Shown here piece after piece: positions 8,721 through 18,147 of a stretch of 64,000 nucleotides of DNA (its first letter is position 1; the number at the start of each line of letters is the position of its first letter). The stretch is from positions 1 to 64,000 of the forward strand of contig FONK01000006.1 in assembly GCA_900112915.1 (NCBI GenBank), read 5' to 3'. The notes under the pieces are model-generated. The model did not search any database, was not told the origin of the DNA, and worked only from the letters and a program-made list of their open reading frames with translations. Source of the DNA: Peptostreptococcaceae bacterium pGA-8. Its GTDB lineage: Bacteria; Bacillota; Clostridia; Peptostreptococcales; Anaerovoracaceae. Both the position numbers and the translations under genes were made by a program.

Positions 8721-10262
8721 ATGGCAGTGATTATAAGTGGAAAAACATTAACTGTAGATGAGGTTATCAAAGTTTGCCGAGGTATGGAAAAGGTTGAATT
8801 GGCACCGGAGTCCAAGACGGCAGTCACTGAGGCAAGAGATTATATTGAGAAGAAGCTGGATGAGGGCGCCATAATATATGGACTGACAACCGGCTTTGGT
8901 AAGTTCGCTAATGTTTTTATTTCCAAAGAAGAGACTGCTGAGCTGCAGAAAAACCTTATAATAAGTCACACCTGTGCAATGGGGCAAGGCTATGAACAAA
9001 AATATGTGAGAGCGGCAATGCTGCTTAGATGCAACGCTTTGGCAAGGGGAAACTCAGGAATTAGACTTAGCACGCTACAGACTTTGATAGACATGCTAAA
9101 TGCGGGAATTCATCCGGTAGTTCCTGAAAAAGGCTCTTTAGGAGCCTCCGGCGATTTGGCGCCTCTTTCTCATATTGCCATGGGTCTCATAGGGCTCGGA
9201 AAGGTTGAGTATAAGGGGGAAATCATAGATGCGGAGAAGGCTATGAAGGCAGAAGGTATTTCTCCGATAGCTCTTGAGGCAAAAGAAGGGCTGGCCTTAA
9301 ACAACGGAACGCAGATGATGACGGCTGTAGGCGTAAATGTCCTTTACGATGCAATGAAGCTGGCAAAGATAGCGGATATAGCTGCCGCTTTAACCTCAGA
9401 AGCGCTTCGTGGAATCACAAAGGCCTATGACGGTAAAATTCATTTGTTGAGGGGTCATCAGGGACAAATTGACTGCGCAGAAAACCTTAGAAATTTATTG
9501 GCGGATAGTCAAAACGCCTTGCCTGTACAGGAGAGCAAGGTTCAAGACCCGTATTCATTAAGATGCGTCCCTCAGATTCACGGAGCATCAAGAGACGCCT
9601 TTGAATATGCATTTAATGCAGTAACAAAAGAGCTAAATGCCGTAACTGATAACCCTATCGTCTTCCCTGATGAAGATGAAGTTATTTCAGGAGGAAATTT
9701 CCACGGACAGCCGATGGCTTTGGCTTTCGATTTCTTGAAGATGGCCATTGCAGAGCTTGCCAATGTATCTGAGAGAAGAGCTGAAAGGCTTATCAATCCT
9801 GCACTTTCCGAAGGATTACCGGGATTTTTGACTAAATATGGCGGGGTCTGCTCCGGATTTATGATTGCACAGTACGCAGCGGCATCGATGGTTTCAGAGA
9901 ACAAAATATATGCACACCCGGCTTGTGTCGATTCTATTCCAAGCTCCGGGAATCAAGAGGATCATGTTTCCATGGGAACCACATCCGCCAGAACTGCAGC
10001 TATGATTCTTGATAACGCCGAAAAGGTTTTGGGAATAGAGCTTGCGGCGGCGGCTCAAGGAATATGGCTGAGACAGGAAATAGGTGAAGAGGGAATTGAT
10101 AAGCTATCAAAGGCAACAAGGGCTGCATATGATTTCATAAGAACCAAGTCTGAGCCTGTAGATAGAGATGTGATAATGCACGATGAGCTTGTTAAGTTTG
10201 ACCAAATGATTAAAGATGGCAGCTTACTTGAGGCAGTTGAAAAGGTGCAGAAATTAAATTAG
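8721..10262 (+). CDS. hutH: Histidine ammonia-lyase
   Basis: Converts L-histidine to urocanate and ammonia, the first step of histidine breakdown in the cytoplasm. The 513-residue length is normal. The Ala-Ser-Gly triad that cyclises to the MIO electrophile is present in GSLGASGDLAPLSH (about residues 138-151). Other family blocks include YGLTTGFG near residue 55 and QEDHVSMG near 415. The start ATG follows AAAAAAGGAG. It is the first gene of a hutH-hutU-hutI-fchA-ftcD operon in pathway order. Confidence 0.97.
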   Translation: MAVIISGKTLTVDEVIKVCRGMEKVELAPESKTAVTEARDYIEKKLDEGAIIYGLTTGFGKFANVFISKEETAELQKNLIISHTCAMGQGYEQKYVRAAMLLRCNALARGNSGIRLSTLQTLIDMLNAGIHPVVPEKGSLGASGDLAPLSHIAMGLIGLGKVEYKGEIIDAEKAMKAEGISPIALEAKEGLALNNGTQMMTAVGVNVLYDAMKLAKIADIAAALTSEALRGITKAYDGKIHLLRGHQGQIDCAENLRNLLADSQNALPVQESKVQDPYSLRCVPQIHGASRDAFEYAFNAVTKELNAVTDNPIVFPDEDEVISGGNFHGQPMALAFDFLKMAIAELANVSERRAERLINPALSEGLPGFLTKYGGVCSGFMIAQYAAASMVSENKIYAHPACVDSIPSSGNQEDHVSMGTTSARTAAMILDNAEKVLGIELAAAAQGIWLRQEIGEEGIDKLSKATRAAYDFIRTKSEPVDRDVIMHDELVKFDQMIKDGSLLEAVEKVQKLN

Positions 10263-10290
10263 ATAAACTTTTTTTAATAAACTTTGTTCA

Positions 10291-10312
10291 GACAACATAT
10301 TTTGCTGTTGTC
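10291..10312 (+). promoter_or_regulatory. Hairpin between hutH and hutU
   Basis: GACAACA (10291-10297) and TGTTGTC (10306-10312) form a perfect seven-pair stem with an eight-base loop. It has no T tract, so it is not a normal terminator. An AAGGAGG follows directly although the hutU start is 38 bases on. It may be an mRNA processing or stability element, or the remains of a small leader ORF. Confidence 0.35.
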
Positions 10313-10351
10313 AAGGAGGATAGGATAGTTGATATTGAAAGGAGAAGAGCA

Positions 10352-12376
10352 ATGGAAGGAAATAGAAAAATTGCTGAAGCAATGACAATTAAATTGGATA
10401 ATGAATATCCTGAATACCCGGACTTCCAAGAGGGAATCAGAAGGGCACCGGACAGAGGCTTTAGACTGACAAAGGCGCAGACCGAAATTGCCCTTAGAAA
10501 CGCATTGAGATATGTGCCGGAGGAGCTGCATGAAAAGCTGGCACCTGAATTTCTCGAAGAGCTTTTGACCAGAGGTAGAATCTATGCCTATAGATATAGA
10601 CCTAAAGGACGACTGTACGGCAAACCAATAGACGAATATAAGGGAAACTGTCTTGCAGGTAAGGCGTTTCAGGTTATGATTGAAAACAATTTGGACTTTG
10701 AAGTAGCCCTTTATCCTTACGAGCTTGTAACCTACGGAGAAACAGGAGCGGTTTGTCAGAATTGGCTGCAATATAGATTAATAAAGAAATACCTGGAGGC
10801 TATGACTGATGAGCAGACTCTTGTAGTAGAATCAGGACATCCGCTGGGACTTTTCCCGTCAAAGCCTGAGGCCCCAAGGGTAATAATCACAAACAGCCTT
10901 ATGATAGGTGAGTATGACAACCTTGAAGATTGGGAAATTGCTGAAGAAATGGGCGTTGCAAACTACGGACAGATGACTGCGGGCGGCTGGATGTATATTG
11001 GACCTCAGGGCATCGTTCATGGCACTTTCAATACGATACTAAATGCAGGAAGAAAGTATTTGGGCGTTAGCGAGCAAGGTGATTTGAAGGGTCATACCTT
11101 CGTATCGTCAGGGCTTGGCGGTATGAGCGGCGCTCAGCCAAAGGCGGCGAATATTGCAGGTGCGGTTGGAATTTTTGCGGAAGTTGACAGGTCCAGAATT
11201 GAAACAAGACATAATCAAGGCTGGGTTGATGTGGTTTTAGAGGATATAGATGCAGTTTTTGCTCTTGCAGAAGAAAAGCTTAAAGGGGGAGAGACAATTT
11301 CCATTGCATATCATGGCAATATAGTTGACCTTCTTGAAGCAGCTGTGAGAAAGGATTTCAAAATAGATTTATTGTCAGACCAAACCTCGTGTCACAATGT
11401 TTACAACGGAGGATACTGCCCGGCCGGCCTCTCTTTTGAGGAAAGAACTAAGATGCTCAGCCAAGATAGAGATGGCTTCATAAGAGAGGTTAATAAGACG
11501 CTAAGAAGACATTTTGAGGCAATTAAGACGTTGACTGAAAAAGGGGCATATTTCTTTGATTACGGAAACTCTTTCATGAAGGCTATGTTTGACTCAGGAA
11601 TAACTGAAATTTCTAAAAATGGTGTAGATGATAAAGATGGATTTATTTGGCCTTCATATGTTGAAGACATTATGGGCCCAATTCTTTTCGATTACGGATA
11701 CGGACCGTTCAGATGGGTTTGCCTGTCAGGGAGACCTGAAGATTTAGATGCTACAGATAGAACGGCAATGGATTGCATCGACCCTAACAGAAGATCTCAG
11801 GACAGGGACAACTATGTATGGATCAGAGATGCGAAGGAAAACAAAATGGTCGTAGGAACCCAGGCGAGAATCTTATATCAGGATGCTGAGGGAAGAAGAG
11901 ACATTGCCTTGGCCTTTAACAAGCTGGTTAGAGATGGCAAGGTTGGACCTATTATGCTGGGAAGAGACCATCACGATGTGTCAGGAACCGACTCGCCATT
12001 TAGAGAAACTTCAAATATCAAGGATGGCTCCAATGTAATGGCGGACATGGCAGTTCAGTGCTTTGCCGGAAATGCAGCCAGAGGAATGTCGCTATGCGCA
12101 CTTCATAACGGAGGCGGTGTAGGAATCGGTAAGGCTATAAACGGCGGATTCGGGCTGCTCCTTGACGGAAGCGAAAGGGTAGATGATATTATAAATTCAG
12201 CTATGATGTGGGATGTAATGGGAGGCGTAGCCAGAAGAAGCTGGGCAAGAAATGAAAATGCAGTTTCCGTATCCTGTGCATACAACAAGAAATATGACGG
12301 CAAAGGACATATTACTATCCCGTACATGGCAGACGACAAGCTTATAGCAGATACTCTTGAAAAATTCTTGAAATAG
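10352..12376 (+). CDS. hutU: Urocanate hydratase
   Basis: Adds water to urocanate to give imidazolone propionate, using tightly bound NAD as an electrophile. The glycine-rich NAD-binding segment SGLGGMSGAQPKAANIAG lies at about residues 250-267, and the family's C-terminal block with CFAGNAARGMSLCALHNGG is present. At 674 residues it belongs to the longer form seen in Clostridia and some other phyla, rather than the roughly 555-residue form of Pseudomonas and Bacillus. The ribosome site is AAAGGAGAAGAGC. It is followed after 11 bases by hutI. Confidence 0.96.
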   Translation: MEGNRKIAEAMTIKLDNEYPEYPDFQEGIRRAPDRGFRLTKAQTEIALRNALRYVPEELHEKLAPEFLEELLTRGRIYAYRYRPKGRLYGKPIDEYKGNCLAGKAFQVMIENNLDFEVALYPYELVTYGETGAVCQNWLQYRLIKKYLEAMTDEQTLVVESGHPLGLFPSKPEAPRVIITNSLMIGEYDNLEDWEIAEEMGVANYGQMTAGGWMYIGPQGIVHGTFNTILNAGRKYLGVSEQGDLKGHTFVSSGLGGMSGAQPKAANIAGAVGIFAEVDRSRIETRHNQGWVDVVLEDIDAVFALAEEKLKGGETISIAYHGNIVDLLEAAVRKDFKIDLLSDQTSCHNVYNGGYCPAGLSFEERTKMLSQDRDGFIREVNKTLRRHFEAIKTLTEKGAYFFDYGNSFMKAMFDSGITEISKNGVDDKDGFIWPSYVEDIMGPILFDYGYGPFRWVCLSGRPEDLDATDRTAMDCIDPNRRSQDRDNYVWIRDAKENKMVVGTQARILYQDAEGRRDIALAFNKLVRDGKVGPIMLGRDHHDVSGTDSPFRETSNIKDGSNVMADMAVQCFAGNAARGMSLCALHNGGGVGIGKAINGGFGLLLDGSERVDDIINSAMMWDVMGGVARRSWARNENAVSVSCAYNKKYDGKGHITIPYMADDKLIADTLEKFLK

Positions 12377-12387
12377 GCGGTATAACT

Positions 12388-13623
12388 ATGTCAACATTAC
12401 TTGTAAAAAACATTGGCTGCATGCAGACTCCGATAGGAAGCTTTAGCCACAGGGGGGCATCTCAAGGAGAAAATCTGAAGCTTTCCGAGGCTGCAATACT
12501 AATTAAAGACGGAATAATAAAAGAAATAACCTCAGAGGGCGTAATGCCGGAGGGAGCTGATTCGGCTGACGTGGTAGTTGATGCCATGGGAAAGCTGGTA
12601 ACTCCCGGCTTGGTAGATGCCCACACCCACATGGTTTTCGGCGGATATAGACAGCATGAAATCCCAATGAAGCTAAAGGGGGCAGGCTACTTGGATATAC
12701 TCAAGGCAGGTGGCGGAATTAACTACACTGTGAGAGAAACAAGAAAAGCCGACTTTGAAAGCCTCTACGACAAAACAGCCGCGTTCCTTGATGAAATGGC
12801 CGGCCTGGGTGTTACAACCTGCGAAGCAAAAAGCGGATACGGCTTGGATGAGGAAACTGAAATTAAAATACTTAGGGTGTTGAAAAAGCTCAATGAAGAG
12901 CATCCGTTGGATGTGGTCAGCACCTTTATGGGAGCCCATGCAGTACCTGAAGAGTATAAGGATAATTCAGAAGGCTTCTTAAAACTGATGATAGAGACAG
13001 TTCTTCCAAGAGTTAAGGCGGAAAACTTGGCGGAATTTGCAGATGTGTTCACTGAAAAGGCTGTATTTAATAAAGAAGAGAGCAAAATCTATTTAGAGGC
13101 GGCTAAGAAGCTGGGATTTGGCCTGAAAATACATGCAGATGAAATTTATCCGATAGGAGGCTCCACCTTAGCGGGAGAAATCGGAGCGGTCAGCGCAGAG
13201 CACCTGATAAAAATAGATGAAGCAGGTCTTGAAGCCATGGCAAAGGCAGGTGTTACAGCTGTCTGCCTGCCGGGAACATCATTTTATTTAGGAGCTGACT
13301 TTGCCCCTGCAAGAAGGATGATTGAAATGGGAATACCCGTAGCCGTGTCTACAGACTTCAACCCTGGCTCATGCCCATCCTTGAACCTACAGTTTATAAT
13401 GAATCTGGCGATGCTGAAATACAAGATGCTGCCTGAAGAAATTCTAACGGCCGTAACAATAAATGCAGCCTGTGCAATTAATCGAAGCGACTTGGTAGGG
13501 ACTTTAGAGGTTGGAAAGCAGGGAGATTTGGTAATATGGGATTGCGAAGATTTTGAGATGCTCTGCTACAGATATGGCTCAAACCTGGCATTGTCAACGA
13601 TAAAGAAGGGAGTTCTGATATGA
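12388..13623 (+). CDS. hutI: Imidazolonepropionase
   Basis: Hydrolyses imidazolone propionate to N-formimino-glutamate. A 411-residue amidohydrolase-fold protein with the metal-binding HxH in GLVDAHTHMVFGG (about residues 74-86), a further metal and substrate site in KIHADEIYPIGG (near 248), and a catalytic Asp in AVSTDFNPGS (near 322). It overlaps fchA by four bases (ATGA), showing coupled translation. Confidence 0.96.
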   Translation: MSTLLVKNIGCMQTPIGSFSHRGASQGENLKLSEAAILIKDGIIKEITSEGVMPEGADSADVVVDAMGKLVTPGLVDAHTHMVFGGYRQHEIPMKLKGAGYLDILKAGGGINYTVRETRKADFESLYDKTAAFLDEMAGLGVTTCEAKSGYGLDEETEIKILRVLKKLNEEHPLDVVSTFMGAHAVPEEYKDNSEGFLKLMIETVLPRVKAENLAEFADVFTEKAVFNKEESKIYLEAAKKLGFGLKIHADEIYPIGGSTLAGEIGAVSAEHLIKIDEAGLEAMAKAGVTAVCLPGTSFYLGADFAPARRMIEMGIPVAVSTDFNPGSCPSLNLQFIMNLAMLKYKMLPEEILTAVTINAACAINRSDLVGTLEVGKQGDLVIWDCEDFEMLCYRYGSNLALSTIKKGVLI

Positions 13624-14240
13624 AGAAATTAATTGAAATGGACATTAAGGAATACTTGGATATGCTGAAATCCGATGCTCCTGCACCGGGAGGCGGTTCG
13701 GTAAGTGCTTTAGCAGGAGCTCAGGGAATTGGACTTGCCATGATGGTAGCGGATCTTACCCTGGGAAAAGAAAAATTCCAAGACTTTTTCCCAATATGCC
13801 AGCGGGTCAAAGAGGAGGGAGAGAGACTTTTTGAAAATCTTTCCGATTCCATTGATGCGGATACAGAGGCATTTAATTTAGTGGCAGTAGCGTTTAAAAT
13901 GCCCAAGGATACAGAGGAAGATAAAGCGGCAAGAAGTGCGGCAATTCAAGCAGGAACCTTGAAGTCCACAGAAGTGCCGTTTCAGACCATGAAGCTGGCC
14001 TTTGAGGGTCTTTTGCTGGCGGAAGCTATGATAGGACATTCAAATCCAAACTGTGAAAGCGATCTCGGCGTGGCGGTTTTGAACCTTAGCGCAGCGGTAA
14101 ATGGAGCGTGGATGAATGTTTTGATTAATCTTGACAGCTTACAGGACAAAACAGCCGCAGAGAAGTTCAGGGCTCAGGGGCAAGATATTTTTGATGAGGC
14201 AAACCAAATTGCTCATAGAGCACTTAAAAAGGTACTATAA
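13620..14240 (+). CDS. fchA: Formimidoyltetrahydrofolate cyclodeaminase
   Basis: Turns 5-formimino-tetrahydrofolate into 5,10-methenyl-tetrahydrofolate and ammonia. The 206-residue protein matches the cyclodeaminase family: the N-terminal PAPGGGSVSALAGA block (about residues 22-35), a helical body, and LNLSAAVNGAWMNVLINL near the C-terminus. In vertebrates this activity is fused to the formiminotransferase; here it is a separate gene just before ftcD, as usual in Clostridia. It starts within the hutI stop codon. Confidence 0.93.
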   Translation: MKKLIEMDIKEYLDMLKSDAPAPGGGSVSALAGAQGIGLAMMVADLTLGKEKFQDFFPICQRVKEEGERLFENLSDSIDADTEAFNLVAVAFKMPKDTEEDKAARSAAIQAGTLKSTEVPFQTMKLAFEGLLLAEAMIGHSNPNCESDLGVAVLNLSAAVNGAWMNVLINLDSLQDKTAAEKFRAQGQDIFDEANQIAHRALKKVL

Positions 14241-14261
14241 AAGATATTTTAGGAGGAAGAT

Positions 14262-15170
14262 ATGGCACAGATTATAGAAAGTATTCCAAACATCAGCGAA
14301 GGCAGAAGGATGGATGTTATTGAGGCTTGCGTAGATGAAATTAGAAGCACTCCGGGTTGCACCCTGTTGAGCTTTATGCCTGATGAAAGTCATAACAGAA
14401 CAGTAATCACATACATTGGAGATGCAAAAGGCGTCGAAGAAGCCAGTGTGAAATTGGTTAAGAAGGCTGCCGAGCTTATTGACCTTAGAGAGCATAAGGG
14501 GGAGCATCCCAGAATGGGAGCTGTCGATGTGATGCCTTTTCTTGCAATTAAGGATTGCGATGTAAATGACTGTGTTGAGCTTTCAAAGCGTGTAGGCGCA
14601 AGGATTGCCGAGGAGGCGGGAGTTCCGGTGTTTTTATATGAGCATTCCGCTACAAGACCGGAAAGACAGAATTTGGTTAAAATTAGAAAAGGTCAGTTTG
14701 AGGGCATGGCTGAAAAGGTTCAAGATGATATTTGGGAGCCGGATTTCGGTGGAAGAAGAATTCATCCGTCAGCGGGAGTGATTGCTGTCGGGGCCAGACC
14801 GCCACTAATCGCATACAATCTTAACCTAAGCACGGATGATGTTGAAATTGCTAAGCAGATTGCTGCTGTCATCAGAGAAAAGGATGGCGGATTAAAATGC
14901 GTAAAGGCTATGGGATTTGAGATTGATGATGAAAAGACAGGAAAGAAATATGCTCAGGTTTCAATTAATATGACAAACTATGAACAGACACCCCTTTATA
15001 GGGTTACAGAAATGGTTAAATCCGAGGCCAAGAAGTGGGGAGTTACAGTTGTTCAGTCGGAGATCATAGGACTTTGCCCTATGAAGGCCCTTGTTGATTC
15101 GGCAGAATATTATTTGCAAATAAAAGATTTTGATTATGACGTGCAGGTTTTAGAAAACCACATAATATAA
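14262..15170 (+). CDS. ftcD: Glutamate formimidoyltransferase
   Basis: Moves the formimino group from N-formimino-glutamate to tetrahydrofolate, releasing glutamate. The 302-residue protein starts with SIPNISEGRR and has REHKGEHPRMGAVDVMPF (about residues 76-93), both hallmark folate-binding blocks of the formiminotransferase N and C subdomains. The ribosome site is AGGAGGAAG. With fchA it replaces the hutG or hutF branches, so this operon conserves the one-carbon unit. No hutG is present. Confidence 0.95.
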   Translation: MAQIIESIPNISEGRRMDVIEACVDEIRSTPGCTLLSFMPDESHNRTVITYIGDAKGVEEASVKLVKKAAELIDLREHKGEHPRMGAVDVMPFLAIKDCDVNDCVELSKRVGARIAEEAGVPVFLYEHSATRPERQNLVKIRKGQFEGMAEKVQDDIWEPDFGGRRIHPSAGVIAVGARPPLIAYNLNLSTDDVEIAKQIAAVIREKDGGLKCVKAMGFEIDDEKTGKKYAQVSINMTNYEQTPLYRVTEMVKSEAKKWGVTVVQSEIIGLCPMKALVDSAEYYLQIKDFDYDVQVLENHII

Positions 15171-15212
15171 AAAGTTAAAGTAAAGGTATGTATTAAAAAA
15201 GAGGTGACTACA

Positions 15213-15890
15213 ATGAAATATGAAATTAAAGGTGGAAATCTCCCTGTTGTGATTTGTAAATTATCATCAGGTGAGAAGATTATTACTGAAGGTGGCGGCA
15301 TGTCATGGATGACTCCTAATATGGAAATGTCAACTTCAGGTGGCGGTATGGGTAAAATGTTTGGAAAAATGCTTTCCGGTGAAGCTCTGTTCCAGAACAT
15401 ATATACGTGTAACGGTGGAGAAGGGGAGATTGCATTTGCATCAAGCTTTCCGGGTGAAATCAGGGCGTTTGAAGTTAGTCCCGGCCGAGATATGATATTG
15501 CAGAAATCAGCTTTTCTGGCCAGTGAAGCATCTGTTCAGCTTTCCACCTTCTTCAACAAAAAGTTGGGAGCGGGATTCTTTGGCGGCGAAGGCTTTATAA
15601 TGCAAAAGATATCCGGAAACGGCATAGTGTTTGCTGAATTTGACGGCAGCGTAGAAGAATATACTCTCGGTGTGGGGGAATCCATGATTCTGGATACAGG
15701 ACATCTGGCTGCTATGGAAAGCACCTGTACTATGGAAATTGTAACTGTCAAGGGCCTAAAAAACAAATTGCTCGGCGGTGAAGGGTTCTTTAATACTAAG
15801 GTTACCGGACCGGGTAAGATATATATTCAGACAATGCCGTTGTCAAATATTGCATCAATGCTGGCTCCGTATTTTGTTACAGGTAATTAA
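15213..15890 (+). CDS. AIM24/TIGR00266-family protein
   Basis: A 225-residue all-beta protein with repeated glycine-rich strands (ITEGGGMSWMTPNMEM near residues 26-41, FFGGEGFIMQKISG near 123-136, LLGGEGFFNTKVTG near 184-197). This is the pattern of the AIM24 family, often annotated as TIGR00266. The biochemical role is not established. The ATG at 15213 is preferred because AAAGAGG (15198-15204) fits it; an upstream GTG at 15204 overlaps that site. It lies 42 bases after ftcD and before a terminator, so it may be co-transcribed with the hut genes, although no link with histidine metabolism is known. Confidence 0.85.
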   Translation: MKYEIKGGNLPVVICKLSSGEKIITEGGGMSWMTPNMEMSTSGGGMGKMFGKMLSGEALFQNIYTCNGGEGEIAFASSFPGEIRAFEVSPGRDMILQKSAFLASEASVQLSTFFNKKLGAGFFGGEGFIMQKISGNGIVFAEFDGSVEEYTLGVGESMILDTGHLAAMESTCTMEIVTVKGLKNKLLGGEGFFNTKVTGPGKIYIQTMPLSNIASMLAPYFVTGN

Positions 15891-15946
15891 AAGCTGAAGC
15901 ACGAGAGTGGCGACTATAATCTGCATAAAGGGGAGTCTATGGCAAT

Positions 15947-15966
15947 GGAGCCTATGGCTCCCTTTT
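15947..15966 (+). terminator. Rho-independent terminator after the AIM24 gene
   Basis: GGAGCC (15947-15952) and GGCTCC (15956-15961) form a stem with a three-base loop, followed by CTTTTT. Confidence 0.75.
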
Positions 15967-16034
15967 TGGTTGGCAATATTGGGGGTTTTATAGCCTTAGC
16001 CTTAGGTTTATAGTCTTATAGGACAAAAAAGTAA

Positions 16035-16060
16035 AAATGCCCATCCAATGATAGGCATTT
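16035..16060 (-). terminator. Terminator for the minus-strand lipoprotein gene
   Basis: AAATGCC (16035-16041) pairs with GGCATTT (16054-16060). On the minus strand the stem is followed by a T-rich stretch (TTACTTTTTTG), which fits termination of the gene ending at 16196. The surrounding 15891-16195 stretch holds only the two convergent terminators. Confidence 0.7.
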
Positions 16061-16195
16061 CTACTGAAAGTGTGTGTATTCAATAAAAGAAGAAAAGTTT
16101 GTTACTACCAAACTTAATTGAACAACTAGAGTTTAACACTAAATGTAGGTTAAAATGTGAAAATGCCGTGATGTTTTATGGTAGTTTACTTCACA

Positions 16196-16669
16196 TTACT
16201 CGCCGTCGCTGTTTTCAACAGTGTATACCCACCTGATTGAGTCTTCCGGCTCTAAGGTAATATGAGAAGGTGTAGCTAAGACATTTTTCTCTTTGGCAGG
16301 TTTCCCGTTTACAAATAAATCCCAGTGACCATTACCGTAATCACCGTTTTTAATGTTGTTAATGCCTACCAAGTCACCTCCGGTGGTTTCTACTAAAATC
16401 GGCAAGCCGACTACAGTTCCGTAGAGCTGAATTGAATCAAGAGCGGTTGAGCCCTTTTCAAAGACAAACTTTTGGTTGATTAAATCCGGCAAGTTTGCTT
16501 CATCAGGATAATCAATGGATATGTATATATTCATTGTTTTGCCGCTTTCGTCACTACCGGCATCCTTAGGCTTTGCCTTTTCGCCGGTGCAGCCTGAAAT
16601 AACAGCTGAAATCATAACCACAACAAGCATCAGGGTGACAATTCTATATAATCTACTTTTCCTCAGCAT
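16196..16669 (-). CDS. DUF4430-type lipoprotein
   Basis: A 157-residue exported protein. The N-terminus has a signal peptide ending in a lipobox (ISAVISGC, Cys at residue 27), so it should be anchored to the outer face of the membrane by lipid. The rest resembles a DUF4430 domain, the fold also found at the C-terminus of transcobalamin-like proteins: FVFEKGSTALDSIQ, then GNGHWDLFVNGKPA and a final YTVENSDGE. A cobalamin or cell-surface role is only suggestive. The ribosome site AAGGAG precedes the ATG. It is transcribed alone, opposite to its neighbours. Confidence 0.75.
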   Translation of the reverse strand: MLRKSRLYRIVTLMLVVVMISAVISGCTGEKAKPKDAGSDESGKTMNIYISIDYPDEANLPDLINQKFVFEKGSTALDSIQLYGTVVGLPILVETTGGDLVGINNIKNGDYGNGHWDLFVNGKPAKEKNVLATPSHITLEPEDSIRWVYTVENSDGE

Positions 16670-16836
16670 ATATGATTTCTCCTTAAATTCTTATGGATAA
16701 TATACCCTGAAGTAATAATTTTGTCAAATTTTATTAAGCAGTTAAAACCTTTATTTTTCCTATGTTTTGTGGTAAAATAATAATTTGAAAAGTTATGCAA
16801 CTCTGCATGAAACAGGTAGGAGGAATAGACGATTCA

Positions 16837-18135
16837 ATGGAAAGTCAAAGCTTAGGCTTATCTATAGCTTTAATAATAATTTTTCTCATATTTTCCGCAT
16901 ATTTTTCTGCCACGGAAACGGCATTTACGTCTATTAACAGAATAAGGCTGAAAAACCTTGCCTCAGGACAAGGAGCGGGAAAGAACGATGAGGAGCTTTC
17001 AAAAAAAGCAAAAAAGGTTCTGGCTCTTGAACAGAAATACGACCAGCTTCTGTCCACAATCTTAGTCGGCAACAACCTGGTGAACATCGCATTGACTGCG
17101 GTTGCAACTGTTTTGTTCATTGAGCTTTATGGGAAATATGGTGCAACCATCTCTACAGTTGTAGTTACAATAGTGGTTCTAATCTTTGGTGAAATTTCCC
17201 CCAAAAGTCTTGCGAAGGAAAATCCCGAGGGTTTTGCCATGATATCGGCGCCCTTCATAGGTCTTTTAATTTGGATTTTGACTCCGATTAACTGGATTTT
17301 CAGTCAGTGGAAAAAGCTTCTTTCAAGGGTGCTTAAAATTTCCGACAATAGAGGAATTACCGAGGATGAACTTTTGACTATAGTTGAAGAGGCTGAAACT
17401 GAGGGAAGCATTGAGGCGGACCAAAGTGAGTTGATTCAAAATGCCATAGAATTTAATGAGCTTGAAGCATGGGATGTTTTGACGCCGAGAGTCGATATTG
17501 AAGCCATTGAGCTGGACTCCACAAAAAAAGATGTCGCTAAAATGTTCTTGGAAACGGGCTTTAGCAGACTGCCTGTCTATGACGGTTCTTTGGACAGAAT
17601 TTTGGGTGTGCTTAACCAGAAGGATTTTCACAACTACATAGCCGGCTCCGGTAAGACAATTTCTGACTATGTAAAGCCGGTTATTTATGTGGCGGGGTCG
17701 ATGAAGGCTGCCGTTTTGTTGAAGAAGTTACAGATAAACAAGACTCATATTGCCATAGTTGTTGATGAGTACGGTGGAACAGCAGGTCTTGTTACTATGG
17801 AGGACATAATTGAGGAGCTGGTCGGTGAAATCTATGATGAGCATGATGAGATTGAAACAACCGAGATTATGCCCTTGCAGGACGGAAGCTACAGAGTCAT
17901 GTGCAGTACCAATGTTGAAAAGATGTTCGACTACTTCGACGAGGAAGCTGATTTGGATGTGACCACAGTAAACGGCTGGGTAGTAATGCAGCTGGACAAA
18001 ATGGCGGAGGACGGTGACTCTTTTGTCTATGAAACAGCTAATAAGATTTTCATGGGTAAGGTTACGAAGGCCGAGGAGAAAAAGGCCATAGAGATAAATT
18101 TACGAGTGCAGGATAAAACGGAAGGTGAAGAATAG
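16837..18135 (+). CDS. HlyC/CorC-family membrane protein with CBS pair
   Basis: A protein of about 432 residues with an N-terminal DUF21 (CNNM) membrane domain of three to four helices (about 8-190), two CBS domains (about 205-330, with VDEYGGTAGLVTMEDIIEELVG at the end) and a C-terminal CorC_HlyC domain (about 345-425). This is the layout of CorB/YfjD/MpfA proteins linked to magnesium export or resistance; the hemolysin name is historical. The ATG at 16837 is favoured because TAGGAGG lies before it, though the spacing is 13 bases; ATGs at 16795 and 16807 have no ribosome site. Confidence 0.88.
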   Translation: MESQSLGLSIALIIIFLIFSAYFSATETAFTSINRIRLKNLASGQGAGKNDEELSKKAKKVLALEQKYDQLLSTILVGNNLVNIALTAVATVLFIELYGKYGATISTVVVTIVVLIFGEISPKSLAKENPEGFAMISAPFIGLLIWILTPINWIFSQWKKLLSRVLKISDNRGITEDELLTIVEEAETEGSIEADQSELIQNAIEFNELEAWDVLTPRVDIEAIELDSTKKDVAKMFLETGFSRLPVYDGSLDRILGVLNQKDFHNYIAGSGKTISDYVKPVIYVAGSMKAAVLLKKLQINKTHIAIVVDEYGGTAGLVTMEDIIEELVGEIYDEHDEIETTEIMPLQDGSYRVMCSTNVEKMFDYFDEEADLDVTTVNGWVVMQLDKMAEDGDSFVYETANKIFMGKVTKAEEKKAIEINLRVQDKTEGEE

Positions 18136-18147
18136 AAAGGGGAAAGT

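Noticed and set aside
10274-10771. A 165-residue minus-strand frame
   Set aside because: It lies opposite the start of hutU and the hutH-hutU spacer; composition follows the complementary gene.
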